Notes under the pieces: generated by a model
What the model saw: the letters and a program-made list of their open reading frames with translations, nothing else
Databases searched by the model: none
What the model was told of the DNA's origin: nothing
Position numbers and translations under genes: made by a program
Part shown: positions 45,311-57,800 of the stretch, piece after piece
Position numbering within the stretch: the first letter of the stretch is position 1
Layout: each line of letters begins with the position of its first letter
Assembly: GCA_025667525.1 (NCBI GenBank)
Contig: CM046878.1
Coordinates: forward strand, 576,394,868-576,458,867
Reading direction: 5' to 3'
Source of the DNA: Glebionis coronaria
Taxonomy: Eukaryota > Streptophyta > Magnoliopsida > Asterales > Asteraceae
Length of the DNA: 64,000 nucleotides

Positions 45311-45559
45311 TTAAATAAAGCATTCTTTGATTCTATGTATCCACTTTGGTTTAATGCATTTGGTGTTAGAAGCAACGTTTTGAAATCTCGTTTTTAAATT
45401 GATTTGGTACAGTCATTGATTCCGGTTCAACTTGGATTAGACTGCATTTAAAAAAAATTTATTTTTATATATATTTATCAATTCACAAAAATTATATATA
45501 AAAACCATGAAATTTTTTATTTATTTTTGAACGGAAATTGTTAGTGGTTAGTGGGTCGA

Positions 45560-45740
45560 GTCGTTCAATGACATTCAAGCGGAAGAATGTCTTCTTCGAA
45601 CCCTCGCCTGGTTATGTTAGACTTCTTATCCGCTTCGCGTGTGGCAGGTTTTGAATCCATGACCTCCAGGGATCCTTCCCCAACGAAACCACTTAGTGAA
45701 ACCTTGGTGGCCAATTAAGCCAGTTGGTTACCATGAAAAT
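45560..45740 (-). mobile_element. SINE-like copy, minus strand
   Basis: On the minus strand an A-box-like ctggcttaattgg is followed by a B-box-like gattcaaaacc. Ends not defined. Confidence 0.35.
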
Positions 45741-45829
45741 TTCTATATTGAAGATATAAATTTTTTATCAACCATAATTTAAAATTTCGTAACAAATATG
45801 TAAAATTTACACTTTAAAAAATACTCGAA

Positions 45830-45975
45830 AAATCGAAACCCGTCGGGTTTAACCGGGTTTCGAAAATATGAAACCCGGTTTCATATGACCGTTTTTTTCA
45901 TCGGAACCAGGTCAACTCGTTAACCGGCCTACCAGGCTACCAGATCAACTCGGGTCTGAAAACATCGGTTGAAAG
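45830..45975. mobile_element. Degenerate CCGGTT-rich fragment
   Basis: gggtttaaccgggtttcg and aaaacatcggtt words relate it to the 25723-26473 family. Confidence 0.45.
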
Positions 45976-46285
45976 TAATGTGTTGCGCAACGCCATCTTC
46001 GTTTGATGTGATCTGTTGCGATGCAATATTTGAATTACAGTTTCGGATAAACGTATTCGGACCCATATGAACATACTTTTGTTGTATTATTACATTTTAT
46101 TTAATCTCTACTACTATCTCCGTATTAAAATAAATGTCTACGTCTAATTTTTGAAACCTTTTTTGTGCAACTTTTATGCTAATTATCTTTGTGTGTTATA
46201 TAATACTTGATGCGACATAATGGATGGAATATTAAATGTATTTTCATTGATGTAAATTTTATCAAGTATTATATAATTCAAATAA

Positions 46286-47360
46286 GAGTGAATTACGTAA
46301 ATCGTCTTTGTGGTTTGATAATTCCTACAAGTTTCGTCCCTTGTTTTTTCACTGTTTTTGGTCCATGTAGTTTCTTTTTCTTACAGATATAGTACACTAT
46401 CAATATTTTCTATTAAATACAAATAAAAAACAGGGGTATTTTGGTCATTTTTAGGAAAATAATTAAATTTTTTTTCGAAAGTTTGTTTTTTTCTTTCAAA
46501 AAATATTATTTTTAAAATACTTTTTTTCTTTTTTTTCGAAATATTTTTTTTTCGAAAACTTTTTTTTTAAATATTTTTTCGAAAGATTATTTTTTTGAAA
46601 AAACTTTTTTTTTTAATTCGAAAATTAAAAGTTTTTGATAAAAACAATTATACTTTTTTCGAAATTACATTTTTGTCTTTTTTTTTCAAAAATGAATTTT
46701 TTCATAAATATGGTTTTTTTAAATAATACTTTTCTCAAACGATATATTTTTGAATTTTGTTCTCCAAAAAGTCTAAATTTATAAAAACGTTTGTTCTCCA
46801 AAAATATTTTTTTAACAAAAATTAGCTAAAAAAACGCAATATATAGATTTTTTTAAAAACTATTTTCGAATTTTTTTTATTACAAAAATAAAGTTATTTA
46901 GAAAAAAAAAATCAGTAAATATTTTTTCGAAGAATTTTTTTTAAAATAAAAAAAAATCTATAAAAGTTACTACTGAGTACTAAATTTGTATCATTATATA
47001 GATTTTTTTTCAAAAAAATTTTATTTTTCAGATTTTTTTTCAAAAGTAAAATTTCTTCAAAAAATTTATAATTGAATAAAACAAAAAGTTTTTTTTTTCA
47101 GAAAAATATGGTTTCGTAAAAATATTTAGTGAAAAAAAAGTTTAAAAAAAATATTTTTTGAAAGAAAAAAACAAACTTTCGAAAAATAAAATTTAATTAC
47201 TTTTCTTAAAATGACCAAAATAGTATTTAATAGAAAATATTGATAATGTACTAGATCTGTAAGAAAAAGAAACCACAGTAACCAAAAACAGTGGAAAAAA
47301 ACCAAGGGACGAAACTTGTAGGAATCATCAAACCACACGGACGATTTACGTAATTCACTC
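46286..47360. mobile_element. MULE-type foldback element, 1,075 bp
   Basis: Inverted ends GAGTGAATTACGTAAATCGT and near-exact arms of over 200 bp. The exact 9-bp target duplication ttcaaataa is at 46277-46285 and 47361-47369. The left half is T-rich on the + strand and the right half A-rich, with tttttcgaaa words throughout, so nearly the whole element can fold back on itself. It has no coding capacity. Its ends resemble those of the 307-bp element at 33467-33773, pointing to one family. Confidence 0.93.
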
Positions 47361-47629
47361 TTCAAATAAACATATTTACAATCAAAGTTTTAGAAAAAGA
47401 ACCGTAAAAACTAAACGTGAACATTTATTTTTAAACGGAAAGAGTATACATTATTGTGTGATTGATATTTGAGACGACCCTTATTCTAGGTGATCGGTTT
47501 GATCCATAATATTTGACAGTCCCGTATAAAGACTACACTTTTGGAATGCAACTGCAAGGTGTTTGACGCACCGACTTGAACCGTTATACACCCTCGTAAC
47601 TTGTCTATCCTGAAATTGAAGTTTTAATA

Positions 47630-47760
47630 ATAGATAAATGCATTCTATAGTAAGAGTTGCTTAGATATAATGGCTCAATAACATATCTCATAAATTGTTA
47701 GGTCCCGTGTTCGAGTCATTTATGAATAATTTTTAATAGACACCTATAAACCTCAATTTC
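47630..47760 (+). mobile_element. SINE-like copy
   Basis: gataaatgcatt, then a tataatggctcaat A-box-like word and the B-box gtgttcgagtc. Confidence 0.5.
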
Positions 47761-48384
47761 ACATTCATTACAACGTAGTCAAATGGATGTCCATGTTACC
47801 TCTTTGTCATCATAGACCTTCTTTCGAAACATTTACGTCAATTCTTTATTTTTATCTACTCATAAAATTTATTTTTCAAATATTATTATTTTGATTATCG
47901 TGGCTATCCCAATTACATGTGATTTGTACGATGAGTTTCATGTTTAAACATATATCATACACATCGAAATAACATAAGAGTGGTCATTTCATGAGACGCA
48001 ACTCGATAAGTGAAGTACTGAACCCCGAAACAAGATGATAGATACACTGACGACAAAAGTTTTAATCAATAGCACCTGAAAGAAGATGAAAAAAGTGTTT
48101 GAATTTTGTTTTTTTTGTTTTTTTTCAAAAAAGTCAAAACTTTGTCGCATAAAAAATATCAACAGCCGTCGATCAGGCAAAACTTATGACATCGGTTTAG
48201 CAAAAACAATACTTGGTCGCACATAGGTCGAGCAAAACATCACGTGGTGACACAAAACGTGACTTCGGTTATAAAAAGCCACCCACCATCAGTATACTCC
48301 CATGATCTATCAGTCGCACAAGACGAAAATCGTTGTTCATGTTTTTTCAATGTGAACCTTTCGGAGCAGAATGAGTTTTCTAAT

Positions 48385-48500
48385 AAATAAATGCAATTTA
48401 TAATAAAGTCAAAAGGGCATGATGACTAAAACACATTAGTCATGAACTGTGGGTTTAGTGTTCGAGGCTCTCCCCTAGTGTCTTTTTTACTATCTTTTTA
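48385..48500 (+). mobile_element. SINE-like copy
   Basis: gggcatgatgactaaaac and gtgttcgaggc, with the same ataaatgcaattyataat lead-in as the copy at 47630. Confidence 0.5.
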
Positions 48501-48844
48501 CTATCTTTTTGTAATTGCATTTCATACAAAGGTTTGGGTAAGTGTGGTCAAACGAAGGTTTGACTTCTGCGCATTTGTGTTTATAACGTTGTGACCCATT
48601 ACACGTTACCCGTAAATAATGGATACACTGACGACAAAATTTTTGCTCGACCGACAACTAAATGAAGATAAAAAAGTTTTGGTCTTTTTTAAATTTTTCG
48701 AGATATGAAGAGCTGTTGATTGAGCAAAACTTATGTCATCGGTATGTTGTCCTACTTTTATGATAAAACAATACTGATTTATTAAACATTACATTGATTG
48801 AGCAAAACATAGTTTTATGGTAGAGCGTATGTTTTGTCTTTCCA

Positions 48845-48940
48845 GTATGAGTTTTCTAATAGATAAATGCATTTCATAATAGAGATTTCACTGGGTTCGA
48901 GTCATTTACGCCGGCGGAGTCTTTTTTTTTAATATTCATT
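48845..48940 (+). mobile_element. SINE-like copy, deleted
   Basis: Same gataaatgcatttcataata lead-in and B-box gggttcgagtc, but the A-box part is missing. Confidence 0.45.
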
Positions 48941-49171
48941 ATGTTCGTGTCATTACATATCAAAGGGTTTATAAACTTTTTCTTATGATAAAAATATGTT
49001 TCAACTTTATAAACGCTACATATGTACTCGTTACCCAGTGATCCCACCTAACACTTTGACAATGTCCTAAACAAAAATTTACGATTGGTATTTCTTTCTA
49101 TCAAGATATTGTATACTATCTTTTATATTCTTTTTCTTATCTAACAAAGCCTCTTAAGTGATACAAATAAA

Positions 49172-50281
49172 GGATAAATGTTATAAATATACTTTCTCAG
49201 ATTATCTATTATACATATCGTACTAATTTATGTTCAATATTCCTATTTGAATCACATATTTATCCTTTATTTGTATCACTTAAGAGGCTTTGTTATCTAT
49301 TATACATATCGTACTAATTTATGTTCAATATTCCTATTTGAATCACATATTTAACTTTTGACTTCTAAAAAAACTTGCCATTGGACCCCACTTTTTATAT
49401 TTAATCTCACCACTTTCCACTATAGGCCCTACCACTTTCTTCATCATCTTCATCAAACCAAATCAAACATAATTCTGGTCTTTCATATCTTTTTTATTTC
49501 GATCTGGATTTGTCTTGCATTCCATGTTTTTTTTTGAAACAGTAGAAATTTGCATTCCATGTTATATTTATGATTTACGTACGATTGGAAAACTTGACTA
49601 TAATCTTTTTTGTCTTCATCCGATTGAATCTTACTTGTATGTTTTGCTTCATAATTATTAACTGATGTTTTAGTTGAAAGGACGTGGGTTTCATTGCCCA
49701 AGTAGGATACATTTATTATTGTCCTTGTTCCTAGAATGACAGTAAGTTTATAAGCTTACGCGATTACTGAAGATGAAGATGGAAGAACTTCATATAGTTT
49801 TGAGTAGCAAACAACATGTCACAATGAATGCACCTACCACACGCCTGTTATGTTCTTATATAAGTTGCTACTAGTTAATTAATGTTGTTGACTAACGCAT
49901 TCTCATGACTGCCACCTCCAGTATTATATTGATGATCCGGTATTATGAAACCAGAAGAGGACATATTTGTGGCATTGTTTTGGTTAACACTGTTTTTGGA
50001 TCCATTGTTGGTACTGTTGTTACGAAGGTGGGGAAGTTGCATCAACCCATGTATATTTGGATCTGATAAAAAGAAAGTGGTTTGATGAAGATGATGAAGA
50101 AAGTGGTGGGGCCTATAATGGGAAGTGGTGGGATTAAATATAAAAAGTGGGGTCCAATGCCAAATTTTTTTAGAAGTCAAAGTTAAATATGTTATTCAAA
50201 TATGAATATTGAATATAAAATAGTACGATGTGTATAATGGATAATCTGAGAAAATACGTTTTGTATTTATAACATTTACCC
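49172..50281. mobile_element. TIR element (MULE-like) carrying a possible captured exon
   Basis: Inverted arms of about 190 bp read ggataaatgttataaat inward from 49172 and, on the other strand, gggtaaatgttataaat from 50281. The left arm is interrupted by a 91-bp rearranged insert. Flanks tacaaataa and tacaataca are at best an imperfect 9-bp duplication. The interior holds a minus-strand coding-like segment (49875-50180). Confidence 0.65.
49875..50180 (-). pseudogene. Asn-rich C-terminal gene fragment inside a TIR element
   Basis: An open minus-strand frame ends in a stop at 49875. Its last about 65 residues look like a real protein C-terminus: asparagine/serine-rich with NIHGLMQLPHLRNN. That resembles the C-terminal part of plant C2H2 INDETERMINATE-DOMAIN factors, but I hold that loosely. 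The N-terminal about 35 codons are simply the TIR arm read through. If real, it is a host exon captured by the element. Confidence 0.3.
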
Positions 50282-50621
50282 TACAATACAATGCTGATTG
50301 CAATTCAAGAGAGCCAAATATAGGATAAGATATAAAAAGTAACCAAAGTTTATTCTATTTACCTACGTGGAACTAAAGAAATACTATCTTAATAATGCTA
50401 CACCATATATTTGTATATCAGTTTTTCATGGAAATAATGCAACAAGTTAAATTACCGGTTCTTGCAGCATTGACTATTTGTCGTGCTTCTTGTTCATCAA
50501 CTAGTAATTGCTGAATTCGACCTTGTCGGCTGTAATTTTCCATGACTGCGTACAAACCTCAAGAGAATTGTAATTCACAATAAGAAGATCAAGGCTACAT
50601 GTGAATAGTACTATAATGCAA
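50282..50621. other. Unassigned DNA
   Basis: Nothing seen. Confidence 0.5.
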
Positions 50622-51128
50622 TGTTAAGAAACATAATATCATAGAACAAGAGAGATCTTACACCCAACCAATCACCCTTTGGTGTATTTTATTATAAATC
50701 AAAGTACAAAAACAAAACAGATAAAGATTAGTCCCCAAACGGATGCTAATCGAACGATTACAATAGAAGATGAGAACGTCCCAACTAGGTTGATCCGTTC
50801 TTCCTCAAATACAAAGATCACTCAAACACACAGCTATACAAGACGAAAATAATCAAACTCCCAGGTCAACCTTCATAGTTTAGTGAGAAAGAGATGAGCG
50901 AGCTGCGCACACACAGATATGTGTGTGTGTAGTGAATGATGATCGAAACCCTAGCCAAAGGCTAGGGATATAAACTTGTTCCACAAAGGGGCCACATAAT
51001 GGGCTTCCAACGGTAATAACAAAAAAGCCCACCAAGAGAAATAATACAGCCCAAGTCCATAAACCTGAAACACAACACAAAAGGTAACACAAAGAAAAGT
51101 AACATATGGAAAGATTGTAAAATTAACA
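50622..51128 (-). repeat. 3' LTR of Copia element A
   Basis: 507 bp on the minus strand, from TGTTAATTTTAC (51128) to CTTAACA (50622), with 6-bp inverted ends TGTTAA/TTAACA. It directly follows the purine tract ttgaggaaggg (51129-51139) and the end of the pol frame at 51164. The 5' LTR is not in the window. Confidence 0.8.
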
Positions 51129-51139
51129 CCCTTCCTCAA
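51129..51139 (-). other. Polypurine tract of Copia A
   Basis: ttgaggaaggg immediately before the LTR. Confidence 0.7.
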
Positions 51140-51163
51140 TCTGACATATGAGAGAGCACTGAT

Positions 51164-54100
51164 TCATCTTCCAAACATGTTAACAGCCCTTAGCTGTTTA
51201 CATAAATTCAAGTGTTGGTTTATACCATGAGCCTTAGTAAAACTGTCAGCAGTTTGATCAAGTGAAGCAACCTTGATAGTGTTGATCACACCATCTTGTA
51301 CCTTTTCCCTTACCAAATGGACATCAACTTCAAAGTGTTTGGTCCTCTCATGAAAAACAGGGTTAGCAGCAATCTGCATAGCAGAACTGCTATCACTATA
51401 GAGGTTCACAGGAAACAGGTTTTTCACTCTTAGATCACCAAGCAAGTTAGTGATCCAGATAACTTCACAGGTAGCACTTGCTATACATCTATACTCAGCC
51501 TCAGCTGAAGATTTGGATACTATTGGCTGCTTCTTGCTCTTCCAAGAGACAAGAGACCTCCCAAGAAAGACACAATATCTAGATACAGACTTTCTGGCTC
51601 TAAGACATTTGGCCCAATCAGCATCAGTGAAACAAGACACCCTTAAAGAGGTATCTTTATAGAACTGGATACCAGTCCCAGGTGATTTTTTGAGGTATCT
51701 AAGAACCCTCAAGGAAATTTTAAGATGAGATTGAAGGGGGGCATGCATGTGCTGGCTAAGGCAATGAACAACATAAGATATATCAGGTCTGGTATAAGTC
51801 AGATAAATGAGTCTCCCAAGTAATCTTTGATACTTAAAAATATTTAAGAGAAATTTATCATCTTTGTTTTCATCAACAGCCAAAACACAATTTTCAGGTA
51901 AAGGGGTTGCTACTGGTTTAGCATCAAGCAGACCAAACTCATGTATAAGTTCAAGACAGTACTTCCTTTGGGTCATGCAGATCCCATTAGAGTTTTCAAG
52001 CACCTCAATACCTAAAAAATACCTCATAATGCCAAGGTCTTTAATCATGAATTTGGTTTTTAGAAAGCTTTTAAATGATTCAATTTCCTCAATGCAGTTA
52101 CCAGTGATGATAAAATCATCAACATAAACAAGAAGAGCAATGAACATGTTACCATTCTGTTTAGTGTAAAGAGAGTAATCAAATTTACTTTGGTTAAAGC
52201 CATGCTCAACCAAGACAGAGGTAAGTTTAGCATTCCACTGCCTTGGGGCTTGCTTGAGACCATACAAAGCTTTATTAAGCTTACAAACCTTACCTTTATC
52301 CTTGAATTTGAAACCCAAAGGAAGAGTCATATAAATGTCCTCATCAAGATCACCATACAAGAAAGCATTGTTAACATCAAGTTGGAAAAGAGGCCAGTCA
52401 TTAGAGACAGCTATGCTAACAAGACACCTAACAGTAACCATTTTAACAACAGGACTGAAAGTCTCATCAAAATCAATGCCTTCCCTTTGACTATAACCTT
52501 TAACAACAACCCTAACTTTAAACTTGTCAACAAGACCAGAAGACTTTTATTTAATCTTATAAATCCATTTGTTGTTAATAGCCTTTCTATCAGCAGGTAA
52601 ATCACATAAGGTCCAAGTATATTCCTTAAAAGAGCCTCAATTTTATTGTTCATAGCCTCAGCCCACCTACTATCCTTCACAGCTTCATAGTAGGTGGATT
52701 TTTCAATAGATTGGTTAAGAGTGGTAGCAAAGCAAAAATTGGTGGTTTTCAACTTAGAGTAATTAACATGCTTCACAATACCATAATTGAGCTTGCTATC
52801 AAGAACAAAGTCATTAAGTTTAGCAGGCAGTTTAATGGGTCTACTATACTTTCTAACAGGCTGCTCCTCATCTTGAGGATGGTACCCACTATGCTTAATA
52901 AAAAAGTTAGAAGAATTTTCATTTTCAAAATTGCCCTCAGAGCAGGATTGCACATTTTCACCTATAGTGGTTGTAGAGTTCTCCTCCTGATGATGCACCG
53001 AGGCATCATCAATAATGGGGTGAACCCTACCCTCCACATTAGGGGTTGCTCTCTCATCATCATTGGGACTTGGAGGTGTTTTATTATCAAAAAAGGTCAA
53101 GAGTTTAGCATCACTTGTAATGACTACATATGTTGAATCTTTTCCAAGATTGTTTTTCATTTTGAAAGGAAAAACAATTTCATAAAACTTCACATCTCTA
53201 GAAAATAAAGTTCTTCTATTATCCAAGCTAAACAATTTGTAAGCCTTTTTAAAATAAGAATAACCAAATAGAACACACTTCTCAGACCTAGATGTGAGTT
53301 TGTCACTGTTATTCAGACAAGTAGAAAAACACGGACATCCAAAACACTTTAATGAGAGAGATTGGGTTTTTTGCCATATAGTAGTTCATTGGGAGACCTA
53401 CCATTTAAGATAGAAGAGGGGAGCCTATTAATCAAATAAACAACAGTCAAAATACATTCAGACAAAAAATAGATAGGAATCCCACCCTGAAACATAAGAC
53501 TCCTGGCTACATTAAGCAGGTTTCTATGTTTCCTTTCAGCAATCCCATTTTGCTGAGGGGTATGAGGACAAGAGGTCTGATGGATAATACCCAAAGAAGA
53601 GAGCAATGTGTGTACTTTGTTGTTAACAAATTCAGTCCCATTATCAGATCTAAAGATTTTGATTTTGGAATCAAATTGATTTTTTAAAAAGATTAATAAA
53701 TTGAGTTAACCAATCAAAAACTTCATCCTTAGATTTCAAAAGATAAGTCTACGCAGCTCTAGAGTAATCATCCATAATGGTAAAGAAGTATTTATACCCT
53801 TCCTTAATAGGAACCTTGTAAGGGCCCCACAAATCCAAGTGAACAAGGTCACCAAGGTGACTGAATTTATGATCACTCAAGGGAAAGGGTTCCCTTGTTT
53901 GTTTGGCCCTATGACACAAGTTTCACAAATAGAAATATTGGTGGTTTTTGAAAGTTTGAGGTCAGTTTTTAGAGCATTGAGAACTTGGTCAGAGGGATGA
54001 CCAAGTCTGCAATTCCAGATATCTTTGGAGGTATTAAAAGTCATAGGAGAGTTAATAGTACCTAAGCTCTTAGTCTTATGGTCATCAAACAAGTAAAGCC

Positions 54101-54246
54101 CCCCAGATTCACTACCAGTCCCCAGAGTAGTCCCCTTGGCCAAGTCCTGAATATAACATTTATCCTCATCAAAACCAACAAACAACTTGCTATCCTTAAT
54201 AAGCTTGTTAACAGACATCAAGCTAACACAGTAACCAGGCACAACC
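51164..54246 (-). pseudogene. Copia element A pol, decayed and cut by element B
   Basis: Reading right to left: GAG-pre-integrase (YCVSLMSVNKL, then WNCRLGHPSD); integrase (HLDLWGPYKV, then HTPQQNGIAERKHRN); and RT/RNase H in a long open stretch 52441-51164 (LDVNNAFLYGD, YVDDFIITG, FTDADWAKC, SAEAEYRCIASA). Damage: an in-frame TAG at 53749-53751, frame changes near 53690 and 53350, and another near 52545 where the linker region meets the RT. Protease and gag are missing because Copia B inserted at 54246/54247. The displaced 5' part should lie beyond B, outside the window. Confidence 0.92.
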
Positions 54247-54769
54247 TGTTGATCCCAAACTTAGATCGATTAAGCTTTGTGTAGACGAGATTAGATCAAG
54301 TACTACACGTAGAGAAACCTTTGCTTATGAATAAAGTAACAAAGTGTTATGCGGAATTAACACTTGATCTAAAACACAATGATGTTAAACAAACTTTCAC
54401 TTGTATTAGAATAATCGTGTTGATTACAATGAAAGGTTTAACTTGCAAAATACTATGAAAACTGATATCAAACATTAACCTAAAAGATCTTCTTTTATAG
54501 AACAAGAAGTCTTGTACAATAAGCTACAAATCAACTATTCTAGGTAAAGATAAACATAGAAAATACATTGTCGTTTCTATCCTTACTAGAAGTAATCTAG
54601 AATATAATAAACGTGTAGCTCACATCTTCCATCAGTGCTTGTCTTCAATCTGTCAACGCTTGACTTTAACTTGTCAACGCTTATGCTGTCAGCGCTCACT
54701 TTGCTCTTGTCAACGCTTAAGTTGTTCTTGTCAGCGTTCAAGTGTTCTGGCCTAAATTTATTCCCAACA
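54247..54769 (-). repeat. 3' LTR of Copia B
   Basis: 523 bp, on the minus strand from TGTTGGGAATAAAT to GTTTGGGATCAACA. Five exact copies and one variant of the TGTCARCGYY motif are packed between 54631 and 54740. Confidence 0.88.
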
Positions 54770-54786
54770 ATCCTCCCCTAAACTTG
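54770..54786 (-). other. Polypurine tract of Copia B
   Basis: On the minus strand agtttaggggaggat ends directly at the LTR. A near copy lies at about 58727-58749, upstream of ORF3. Confidence 0.8.
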
Positions 54787-54821
54787 ATATCCACTCTTAT
54801 GATCAAGTTTCTGAATAAACA

Positions 54822-57800
54822 TTAAGGACTTGGAGGAGTCTGACAAACCTTATCATATTGGTAATAAATAAATCTGATTAAATTCTTTGCCACGTCACTT
54901 GTATAGTCTATCTCCAACTGGGTGTCCTTCATCTTCTCCAAAACAGCCTTGGATATGAAATACTGAGCATCTACAAGTAAATACTCAGCAAACTTTGTAG
55001 AACTCAAATGGTATACACCTGCAGCTGAATATAACCTCCATTGAAGACCACTGAGGTCATCTTCAAGATCCTTCCATATTTCAGGATCTTCTTCTTTTGT
55101 CCCACACATTCTTTTGAATGTGGTCCAAAGTTTTATTCCATTGGCTGAAGTTGGTGCTTCAGCCTCATACTTGGTCTCTAGCAACCTCCAAAGGTCTACC
55201 AAGTCTTCTCTGTCACAACTTGCAAATAAAGATATGAGAGTGGTAAAAGTGTGTACCTCCTTGCCAAACCTTCCAATTTTCCAGAATCCACATTCATCTT
55301 CCTCATAACTTATAATTGGATTCCTGGAATCTAGTGGTAACACATGAACCATATCTGAAGCTTCTAATGGGGAGAGCTTAAGGCTCTTTCTAATGATTGC
55401 TTCACTTGGATATAGTTGAGACATATCTTTTGGAAATTCAAGAATAAATCCCTTCTTTACTGGTCTAGGAACTATCATAGCTTTCTTGATTGCCATCTCT
55501 TCTGCAAGTTGCTCCTTTCTTTCATCTGAAAGAAGTCTGAAAGTGTTTTCTTCTTGCACTTTCACCCAAATAGGATAAGCTCTATGTTCCAACTCATCAA
55601 ATGTCAAAGCCTTCAGCTTCTGATGTGTCCATCCAACTCCATGACATTTGAGCAACATAAAGTAGAGCTTCCTTCTATCCCTTTTCAATTCAGAGAGAAT
55701 ATTGCTTGCCCTGTACTTCAACATCACCTTACAATCCTGCTGAACTCTAAGAAGAATTTCCAAACCCCATATCTGGTCTGAAATGGTCAAGTCTGGATTA
55801 TCCATGCAACTTTCTTCCCAAGAATTGTACATCTGAACTACCTCTGGCATATCAAAATCAATTTGCAACTTCAAATCTCTCAGCCTTTCCCTAGCAAGCT
55901 CATCACCATACTCAAGTCTTTCTGGTTCAACAATCATCACACTTGAGTCTGAGCTAGCTCCATCACTTTCTTCTTCAGAAGTCACAACGAATGGTGACTT
56001 TTCCTTTTCTCCTTGTTCCATCATTTGCTCAGCCATTCTTCTATCAAACTCAACCTGAGCTGCATTCTTTGGAACAATTTCTTCTACCAACTTACCCTTA
56101 CCCTTATCTGTTGGTTCAATTGTTGGTAGGGTAGATGATAATACCTGAGTATGAACATCTTTGATGATAGATGATGACTGGAATACATCACCTCCATATG
56201 CAGATCTGTCAACGCCCAAATTTCCTCTATCAGCGCCCAAAATACTTCTGTCAGCGTCCAAACTTGCCTTGTCAACGCTCAAATATTTTCCCTCAGCGCC
56301 TTGTGTAACCTCTCTTAGCATATCTGTAAATGATAAATTTAAATTTGTTGGAGAGATTAAGGACATATCAAAACCTTTTTGTTCCTTTAATGTAGTAAGA
56401 GCTTCAGCAATATCCAATGATTGACCATCTTGACTGCTCTTATCACTCAGATTTCTTGCTTCCTCCCCTTTGGAAGACTCCTCCATACCTCCCCTTGAAT
56501 GAGCACTCTCCAAAACAACAATCCTCTCCCTCAATTCTTTGAGTTCAAGGCCTTGGTTACTGACAATTTGTACCAAGTCTGCATTTTGCTTTTGCAAGCT
56601 AATGCAGACAGCCGTCAATTCCAAAAGCGTCATTGGTTCCAGTCTGCCCTCTTCCAAAATGGGAATTTGACCTCCCAAGTTAGGTTCATTGGGCATGGAT
56701 GAGGACTTAATTACGGTGGGACTGTCTTGGTCAGCTGCTAAGCCAGAACCAATAGTCTCAGCCTCATCCAGGTCACCAGCCACACTTGTGGTGGTGGTTC
56801 TCTCTGCTACATGGCTAGGACCACCAGAGGAGAACACTCCAGCAGTCCTTTGGCGTTTAATCAACCTATATTCTGGTGGTGTGGAAGATGGTGTAGAAGA
56901 TGGTGTAGATGTAGGTTGGTTAAGGGGTGTTTGGGATTGTGATGGTTGGGTGTCAGCGGTGGAAATAGGCATATCAACGCCCACATTAGATGTGTCAGCG
57001 TCGAAGGGATTTTGGTCTATTTGCATTTGGTCAGGTGAGGGTAAAGGTTCAGGGATAGGTTCAAGTGGTGGTTGAGGGTCAATATGAGGTTGGGGGTCTG
57101 GTTGGGGGTCTGGTTGGGGTTGTGCTGCTGCAATAACAGCAAGCATGGCTGGGGTTAATGGTAGGTCTCTATGAGGTGGTGAATTCATCTTGGTAAAAAT
57201 AGCCTTCTTTTGTTCAGGGATCTTATAAAAGTCATTGTGATCCCTTGAACAATATCTTTGAGCATCAAAAACCATTTGCAGAAAACGGGGATAAGCTAAA
57301 GTCATTTTTGTCCCCTTGTTTTTACACATTCCTTCAAAAATCATTTTAGACCAGTTATAATTTTGCCCTGTTGTAATACACACAATAGCAGATGCAATGG
57401 ATCTATTGATCTCATTGTGTGCAGTACATTTGGGACTCAAACATTGAAGGAGAATGTGAATTAGGTACTTCCAGGCTGGGGGAAATTCCTGCTTATGGTA
57501 CTTATTGAGAGTACCTTCATCAGGAATAGGGTATCCCAAAGCCCTAAGCCCTTGTTCTATTTCAGATATGGGAAGCATGGTTATACCATCAGCATCATTA
57601 AGATGCAAGGCCTGGCGTACCAAGGCCTCAGTAACCACCCAAGGTCTCCCATGTACAATAGAATTTAATGTTGTCACTCCATTAACTGTTGAGGAACTAA
57701 CAGTGTTCCAAAACTGTTTAATGTGTGTGACTGGAATGAGTGGTGCATGAGAAAGAGCATACCTTAATGGGGATGCATTCAAATACTCCACCATCTGAGT

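Larger units (their letters stand above)
47361..49171. other. Unassigned DNA rich in SINE-like copies
   Basis: No gene. Three related SINE-like copies lie here (listed separately). A diverged direct repeat is also present: atacactgacgacaaaa with the following about 150 bp occurs near 48035-48210 and 48615-48760. Confidence 0.5.
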
